A DNA stretch of 64,000 bases, from the NCBI RefSeq assembly GCF_023065955.2, contig NW_026622874.1, forward strand, positions 27,828,272 through 27,892,271, in the 5' to 3' direction. How positions within the stretch are numbered: the first letter of the stretch is position 1; each line of letters starts with the position of its first letter. A program made the position numbers and the translations under genes. Below the pieces are notes generated by a model that was not told the DNA's origin, did not search any database, and worked only from the letters and a program-made list of their open reading frames with translations. This DNA is from Ursus arctos (taxonomy: Eukaryota; Chordata; Mammalia; Carnivora; Ursidae). Positions 57,291-64,000 of the stretch are shown here, one piece after another.

Positions 57291-57959
57291 CAAGTCTCCA
57301 GTTCTTCAAAGGAAATTGAGCTAAGTTCTTTCTTTCAGAAAGGGGCTTACATGGCACCTGCATTTGCTAAAAATGGCCGGCCTCTATTCTCTTATGTAAA
57401 GTTGTTATATATAGTAGCACTGTAATGTAGGGTGGACAGCTTTGTGAAGTTTTAGAAAGGGACTTGTGCAAAGGATACACACAGACATATGGAAAAAACA
57501 GGATTCCTTCCTGAAAATTTGGGTGAGAAAAGGGGACACACTGTTGGGATTCCCCACTTCATTAAACAGGTGTATTCCAGGTGCAAGTCTCCAGCTACCC
57601 TTTCAGAACTTGAATTCTATTTCCTTTGGATTTCCATTATGAAAACAACGTGTGTTCTCAAAAGTAGAATAAGAGATCATTGGCCTTTGATAGCAATGAA
57701 AGCCCCTGTAAATGAAGAAAACCTAAATCCTGTTTCCTGCTCATAGCAGCAGAGGACTGTTGACCCAAATGCTAAACTGTATATGAGAGTAATATGCACC
57801 ATAAAGTGCTCTACATACAGACAGGGATAAGATAATGACATTAACACTGAGTCCCAAAATACAAAATCTGTACTGAGTCCTAAAATTCTACGTCGGAAAT
57901 TACTTTGAGATTAGAATTGCTCCATAAGAGTGATTCATGCAGCTGATAGTAATAACAAA

Positions 57960-58135
57960 AACTAACATTCTAGAGTGCTTATTATGTGTCAGGTGCTATG
58001 CTATGTACGGACTGTGAATCATGCTATTCAATTCTCCCAACGTCTCTATAAGGTGTCATTGCCCCCTTTTTACTGTGGAGAAGACTGAGGCTCAGACAGA
58101 TGAAGGGAATTTTTCAAAGTTCTTACATTCTAAGA
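57960..58135 (-). mobile_element. MIR SINE, antisense, in PROX1 intron
   Basis: GTGCTTATTATGTGTCAGGT, CTATTCAATTCTCCCAACGT, TTTTTACTGTGGAGAAGACT and GAGGCTCAGACAGATGAAGG follow inverted MIR order. Relative to PROX1 it is in sense. Confidence 0.88.
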
Positions 58136-58154
58136 CAAATATCCTCCAAATATC

Positions 58155-58387
58155 TTTTTATTTTTTAAAAGTTATTTATTTATTTACTTATTTATTTTAG
58201 AGAGAATGAGAGCGAAAGAGAGAGCATGAGTGGGAGCGGGGGTGGGGGGAGGAGCAGATGGAGAGGGACATCAGACCCCGAGCTGAGCGCAGAGCCTGAC
58301 ATGGGGCTTGATCTCACGCCCCTGAGATCAGGACCTGAGCTGAAATCAAGAGTCAGACGCTCAACCAACTGAGCCACCCAGGCGCCC
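58155..58387 (-). mobile_element. Can-SINE, in PROX1 intron
   Basis: AAAGTTATTTATTTATTTAC tail, GA-rich run, GACATGGGGCTTGATCTCAC and head ending GAGCCACCCAGGCGCCCC. It lies in the same orientation as PROX1 transcription. It is an older, diverged copy. Confidence 0.93.
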
Positions 58388-61300
58388 CGAATTGTTTATC
58401 CTTTTCTTCCACAGCCATTAACATGTGCGTGTGTATGTGTTCTTAATTGTTTATTTAATAGTCCGATGTCTTGTCCAGGGAAAGGGGTAGCTGTTGATGT
58501 ACTTACTTAGTGCTCTTTGTCAGTTACTCAAGGTAAAGCGGGGCTTCTCTTTCTACACACCAAGACAGGATTTGCAGAGCCATTCTGTGAATTTTCCAAG
58601 TACACACAGACTCTCGGTAGATGTCTTTTAGTGAGGTACTTCTGCATTAGCAATGTTGTATTTTTATAGTAAGTGCAGACATATAGGAAGTAACTGCACT
58701 AAGACAGATCTGTCTACACACACCAAGGAGGGGAAAGATTTCCATCTCAGGTCACATACGCCACTTTACCAAGTAAAAGGGAGGTATTGTCATGTCGAAG
58801 AGATTTGATCTCTTTCTCCCACTCTTTCTCCATTTGTGCAATGGACCGTTTTATAATGACAGTGACTATTAAGGAAAATTAAAATGATCACCAGGCATCC
58901 CTGTTTTATACATTTAAAATTGGACAAAGAAGTTCACTCCTTCCAATGGTAAGTCACTTGTCTTTTGTAAAGAAAATTAGTCATTCCCCAGAAAAAAGAA
59001 AGACCCCATCTGGGGCCTATCAGAATCTAGAAAAAGTGAAAATTTTGAGTAGCCCCTTCCAAAGACATACACCCCAGCCAGTTTCTCAGGACACGGCTCC
59101 CCCAAATCATCCAAACATCCCCTTGTCCCCCATGGATGTGCAAACCAATACACTCCCAATGGCCGTTCCCTGATGAGAATTCATCTGGATTTTCTACAGA
59201 ATGCTGGTGATTTCTCCCTAAAACTCCTGCAGATACCTGAGTATTTGTGGGATAGGAGGAGCCTGGAGGAGAGATTAGCTCTCCCACTCACCTCACACCA
59301 AATAAGTAGTCATTAAGCAGCCTTTTTGAGTACTCTCCCTGCTTCCCTCAAAGATAATCCTTCACATTTTATCAGATGGGCATTGTTGAGAGAGGGAATC
59401 TGGCTGGAGAACAGCGAGGCAGTACGACTACCCACTCTAACTACTTGGTTTGGGAGCTGTTAGCCAAATGCTACAGAAACATAATCATAGGCATTTATTA
59501 AAATAAACATTTCAAGAAGTGTGGTTTTCCCGGCCATTGGCAACAGAGGCATGACAAAGATCTATGTTCCTTGAACTCGTGGGGACGCAGCAGGGCATGG
59601 CAGAGAGCTGTGTGGGACACAGGGTATGATGGCTGCTCTGGAGGAAGTCAGAAAAGACCAGAAGCTCCTCCACACCAAGGGCCCCACGGGTGGTCTGGAG
59701 TACCAGGGGCCAAGGGAGCAGAGGTATTGTTTGAGATGGTCAGAAGAGAGACCCATCTAGAAAAGCATCAGGACTGGGGGAGGGGGGGGGAGGAGGGTAG
59801 TTCTAGGGTGTGCCTGAGGGCAAGTCAAAGTAACCTCTTTGGGGAGGGGCTGTGTGGGCAGCTCCCACACAATTATTATCATTCGCCATGCTTGTTGATG
59901 GTTTTTAGTGGGTTTTATCTTGTTTTAAACATTCATTTCTTTTGGTGGTAATCTTGGGCTATCTTTCACCATCTTTTTGTATTTGTGTCTTGTGTTGTTT
60001 AATTTTTCACCTACTTCTATCTAGTTGTATGAATTTGCCCTGAGATGTCTTTCGATAAAGAGCCACGGTTTCTATTCTGTGTATCCCCCAACAATGCTTA
60101 ACAACGTTGTTTTGTATAGTCTTTCATCATGCGAGCTTGCCTTCTGTTTTACTCCATACTGCTCTGGAGTCACACTTACCTTCTCCCTCGATACTTAAGA
60201 AAAAGAAAAAAAAGGAAATTTTAAAATAATGCTAAAAAAAGATAGCATTTAAAGAGTTAGAATAGACCTCAAAAGTCATTATCTAGATGAAGAAACTATG
60301 AGACTCTACAAGATGAATAAATTATGAGAACAAGAGACCCATATGAAATAACATGTCCAGGTGTCTTATCATTAAACCATGCTGGCTCCCTTTTAATGCA
60401 TTTTCAGTAATTTCTATTTGTATGGGGCATCAAAACCTTGACAAGCTGTGGATCTGTGACTGAGAAAAACCACAGAAGAGCTAGTCACTTCAAAATAAAC
60501 GTGAATGGTACAAAGGATTCCCAGGAGGAGACTTAGGATATTGGTTTATGTTTGAGAAAGGAGGAATTCTTTTTGAACAAATGAAATGGTTTGCTAATTT
60601 AGGGCTTACTTTGAGGCAATACTCCTACAACAGATTGGGCTGGTTTAAAGCAATTGATAATGAGATCCTCTAATGCTAGAGCAATTAATCTTTTTTGGTG
60701 GCTCCAGAGAGGTAAACTGATGAGTATCAACTGATCTTTTGAGAGAGTGCCAAGGAATTCCATCCACAGGTAGAAATATCGAGAAAAGAGCCCTTACCCC
60801 CTTTTGCTTTAAAACTTTCCCCATTTCCATTTAACAGAGTAAAAGCGGGGTCCTTTCTGATTTTTGGGGGGAGCTGTCTTAGAATTCAGGCTTACGAGAA
60901 TGATGTTGCCCATATTTTTCTGTACCTCTTCACACCTAATGGATTTCCAATCACTAATAAACATCTGCAGAAAATCCCTTAGTGACAAGTAGTCCCTTAT
61001 CTAGGTTTCTTTTAATAGAACCCAACAATCTGCAGAATGAACCCCAGAGTATCTCCTCAGCATCAGGTGGCAACAGTCAATCAAGTCCCTGGAATGCAAG
61101 ACAATGCAGGCTGCTGGGAGGGGGGAGGGAAGGCCATGCCTTTGGACATGCCACAGGGAAAAAACAAAAGGCTTCCAAAGTCTCTGGCTGGAACTCTGAA
61201 GCTATTGTGGGAGCTGCTGTGCTGAGTGTTCTTCAGGAGAGGAGAATGGAAACTCTGCTTGATAAAAAGGCATCCCAATATAGGAACCTCACCCCAAATG

Positions 61301-63775
61301 GTCTTGCCTCTCCTTGCCTTGATATTTGGAGGAGAATATAATTGCGACGAGGTACTTGAATGCACTCATAAATTTGAAGGGGGCTGGCTATCAGCATCTA
61401 CCAATTTCATCACAATCGTTTGTACTTGAGTCTCCTCCGAGCAAACAAGGGCCTTATGGGCTGTGATGAAATGGGCAAATCGGGAGGATGTTTTCAAGTC
61501 TGCTCCAGCTGTGGCTGGGTTGTGCACGTGCGTGCGCACACACGAGTACACGTGCACACATGCACGGTGTGTTGGGTGGGGGGCTGTTTTGCTGTTCTTT
61601 TTTTTTTTTCCCCTCAGAATGAGTGGCAAAGACACATTTTTCCCCTGTCTTCCTCCTCCTCTTCCCAGTTGCTTTACCTTCAAGGATGATTTGTTTTATT
61701 AAACTGACTGTCCCTAGCCTCTGCAGTACATAATAAAAGCCTGACATAGCAGGCTGCCTGCCTTCTGTGTCCTGCAGACACTCATCATAAGTGTCAGGAC
61801 ATACCAAGGTTAGTGGTCACTGGAAGTGTGCTCGCTGGCCCAAACCTTGCCAAACGCTCTTGGCAGCTGAATGAATGTCACAGAGAATAGAAGGGGAATT
61901 ACAAAGGTTAAAAAGAAGACAGCCTCTCCTATTTTCTGGAGACAGAGAAGCTGATTTTTCACACCTCTGAAATATCCAGAAGCTCATCCCTTCGTCTCTT
62001 GCAGGAGACCTAAACCTCGCGCCTTGCACAGTTTCCCATGGATACCTCTCCATCCTCAATCCCCTTTAAAAACTGGTCCACTGGCCTAATTTCATCAGTG
62101 AAATGATTTTTGCTGAAACGGAGAGAAAACAAACCAGGCACTGAGCTCTCTCCCCAAACCCCTCCCCAATCACCAAAGGCTCAAGTGGCTTATCAGGGTT
62201 GTCAATAGATTACAATCTTATCAAGGGAGATCATCTATTCAGTTCATCTTTTAAACTTTTTTTTTTTTTTTCAAACTTACCTTGACAGGGAAAGGGAAAA
62301 GGGAACCTATGTATGGGCAGGAGTAAAATTTGATGGATGGAAAAGTCACATCGGGGCTAGTATTTTGGTGAATTAGTTTGTGTGTGGGTTTTCCTTCTTC
62401 TTCCTCCTCCACTTTTTTTTTTTTTTTAATACTATAAAAGGGCAATAAAATGCTGACTGTAAGAAGACAATGTCAAGGAGAAAAGGGTACTGGTATTTTG
62501 GATACTCTTCACTGCTCGCCTTGGAGAGAGAGTTATTCTTGTCACAAACCCTTTTGTCTGCATCTGCTGACTGCTTGCCTGTAGCCAGCAGCATACTTTA
62601 ACTGTTTTGTCACCTCCTAACATCACATGCATCAGCTGTTGGGCTTTTGTTACGGGTATTGTAGAACTAATCCACTGTGGCTGTTCTACTGTGCAGTAAA
62701 TAAAACAGAAACGGGCTTCTCAGACAATTCTGCATGAATATTTCAGATGGCTTTACAACTCCAATTCACAAAATCAAATAAATAAATAACTCCCCCAGCC
62801 TCCCCCAGCCTCTACCCACAACAGAAACAAAACCCCTCAAACTAGACCCACATGCCTCCAAGTCAACTGTATTGGAGACACCGACTTGAGCCTTCAAGCA
62901 ATTGTTTCGGTGAAGTTGAAAGAATAGTGCTCTCTAAACTTGAGCGCCGTGGTATTCATATTTATTATTAGCGTTAGACACATTTAATTCCAAAAACTGG
63001 GTAAGCAGCTTTGAAAATCTGGAGAGCTACTTTTCTCCTTGGGCTTTCAAAAAAAAAAAAAAATAATGCCATCAGAAATATGCAGTTAGAGTTGCCTTGT
63101 TAAAACTGTTTCATTGTTTCCATCTGCATCTTTTTCCCTCCCACTTATCTGAACCGGGTCAAAGGAGGATGCTCGTGCATCTTGTTCAGCCCAAGAGTCT
63201 TTCCAAAATGTTTAACCTGGGTAGGAGCATAAAAGGAAAATCGAACTTGGGACTTTCAAAACTGAATTTACATCACGAGTTCTCTTAGAGTGTAAACAGT
63301 GCACTAATCACATATTGCGAGGCATTATCTAGATGACTTCTAAGTGTCTTTGGAGAAGCGAAAAAGAGAAAGGGCCTCTGCACACGCACACACGCGCCCG
63401 CGCACACATGCACACAAAGGTCCTAGGGAAGGAGACAAAGTTGAAGTACTTTCCCGAGCATTCATTCACCGTGGTGCGCACATGATTCCTCCAAACGAAC
63501 TCTCCCATCCCTGCTGTTTGTTAAGTAAATATTGATCAAGGAGAGACAGAGCTCCTGACGGCAGTGGCACAAGCTGGGGACTTACACTGCAGACAGAGTG
63601 GACTTAAATGGATAAACTCAGATGCTTTAGAAACTCCTCAAAGAGATTATCAGATGAAAAGGCAAGAACAGACACGACATTGCTGCTCCCCTCCACTGTC
63701 TCATCCTCACTGAATTTTCCTGTCCGAGGCAGAGGAGGAAACCTGGAGTTATGAAAAATGGCTACGACACGCTGT

Positions 63776-63906
63776 TACGAAGGGTGCCCCCTGCGCGCTC
63801 GCCCGCGGACTGGCGGGCCCGGAAGGAAGACGTGGCGTAGGACGCCGCGCGAAGTGCATTGTGGGATTGTGTCCTGCCGCCCCGTCATGGCGGGGAAGGG
63901 TCAGGT
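63776..63906 (+). promoter_or_regulatory. GC-rich, TATA-less promoter-like cluster inside PROX1 intron
   Basis: A short CpG-dense block contains, in order, an ETS-like CCCGGAAGGAAG (63818-63829), GCATTGTGGGATTGTGT (63856-63872), whose reverse complement resembles the ZNF143/THAP11 element with one base missing, and ATGGCGGGG (63887-63895), a YY1-like site. Six codons after that ATG a CAG|GTGGGA donor-like sequence occurs (63902-63910). This trio is typical of housekeeping promoters. It could be an antisense promoter within PROX1 or the 5' end of a retrocopied gene; the parent is not recognised. Confidence 0.5.
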
Positions 63907-64000
63907 GGGAGAGCGAACGTGACTGTGCCTTGGGAAGCATAAAATACCACCCAAATGTAAGGTGATGCTCTGAACCTTTTTCTTTAGAGTCCAATTCCTG

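Larger units (their letters stand above)
57247..64000 (-). other. PROX1: PROX1 last intron, partial (continues beyond the window)
   Basis: No exon matching the remaining homeo-Prospero coding sequence was found on the minus strand to the end of the window, so the intron is at least 6.75 kb. It is repeat-poor: one MIR and one Can-SINE lie near 58 kb. GT- and T-rich simple tracts occur at 61530-61610, 62260-62280 and 62410-62430. A promoter-like GC-rich cluster lies at 63.8-63.9 kb. Other short open frames here look like chance. Confidence 0.85.

Noticed and set aside
57027..57293. 88-codon frame overlapping the PROX1 exon in another phase
   Set aside because: A shadow of the real PROX1 coding sequence with no protein resemblance.
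57247..57363. Upstream in-frame extension of the PROX1 exon to an apparent start at 57363
   Set aside because: The extension lies in the intron; the acceptor and known PROX1 protein place the exon start at 57246.
61520..61570. GTGCACGTGCGTGCGCACAC tract in the intron considered as a second Z-DNA candidate
   Set aside because: It is short and interrupted, in ordinary intronic context without raised CpG; not distinctive enough.

Overview
This is a vertebrate nuclear window from a carnivoran, most likely a caniform and possibly bear-like. About eighteen copies of a tRNA-Lys-derived Can-SINE are present. Several have the antisense form with a GACAGAGATAGAGACAGCC tail and a CTCATAGCGGAGGAGCCTGA segment, which I associate with ursid and other arctoid genomes; that species-level inference is from memory. 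Mammalian MIR, L2, MER5A, MLT1 and L1 copies fill much of the rest. No bacterial-style gene organisation exists, and almost every short open frame here is chance or lies inside a repeat.

The only protein-coding gene I can support is PROX1, on the minus strand. Its last coding exon (57061-57246) encodes the final 61 residues of the Prospero domain. Its 3' UTR of about 5.4 kb runs down to a poly(A) signal at 51645-51650. The preceding intron fills 57247-64000 and continues off the window; no other PROX1 exon was found in it. The UTR carries an 8-mer match to the miR-181 seed, a 7-mer match to the miR-31 seed, a CA microsatellite on the transcript strand and several internal poly(A) hexamers. 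The exon begins at a tandem NAGNAG acceptor.

Positions 1-51620 are the intergenic region downstream of PROX1. From about 2.8 to 6 kb lies a roughly 3-kb L2 body broken by one MLT1 LTR and three Can-SINE loci. From 6.9 to 7.6 kb an antisense L2 contains a near-perfect 60-bp inverted repeat. From 11.7 to 16.4 kb there is a 5'-truncated L1 with a 19-bp target-site duplication, followed by older L1 and MLT1 remains. A strong CpG island lies near 17.76-18.79 kb. From about 20.8 to 27.4 kb the sequence is repeat-poor and includes a second GC-rich patch with a long alternating purine-pyrimidine tract. From 30 to 45.7 kb repeats are dense; the best case is an L1 inserted into a Can-SINE with an intact 15-bp duplication, a tandem second 3' end and a 14-bp extra segment between two A-tails. 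From 46.9 to 51.6 kb it is again repeat-poor.

The most useful leads are the promoter-like motif cluster at 63.8-63.9 kb inside the PROX1 intron, the CpG island downstream of PROX1, the inverted repeat at 7 kb and the nested L1 at 36-38 kb. I found no evidence for an undescribed multi-gene system; this is gene-poor regulatory and repeat DNA around a developmental transcription factor.
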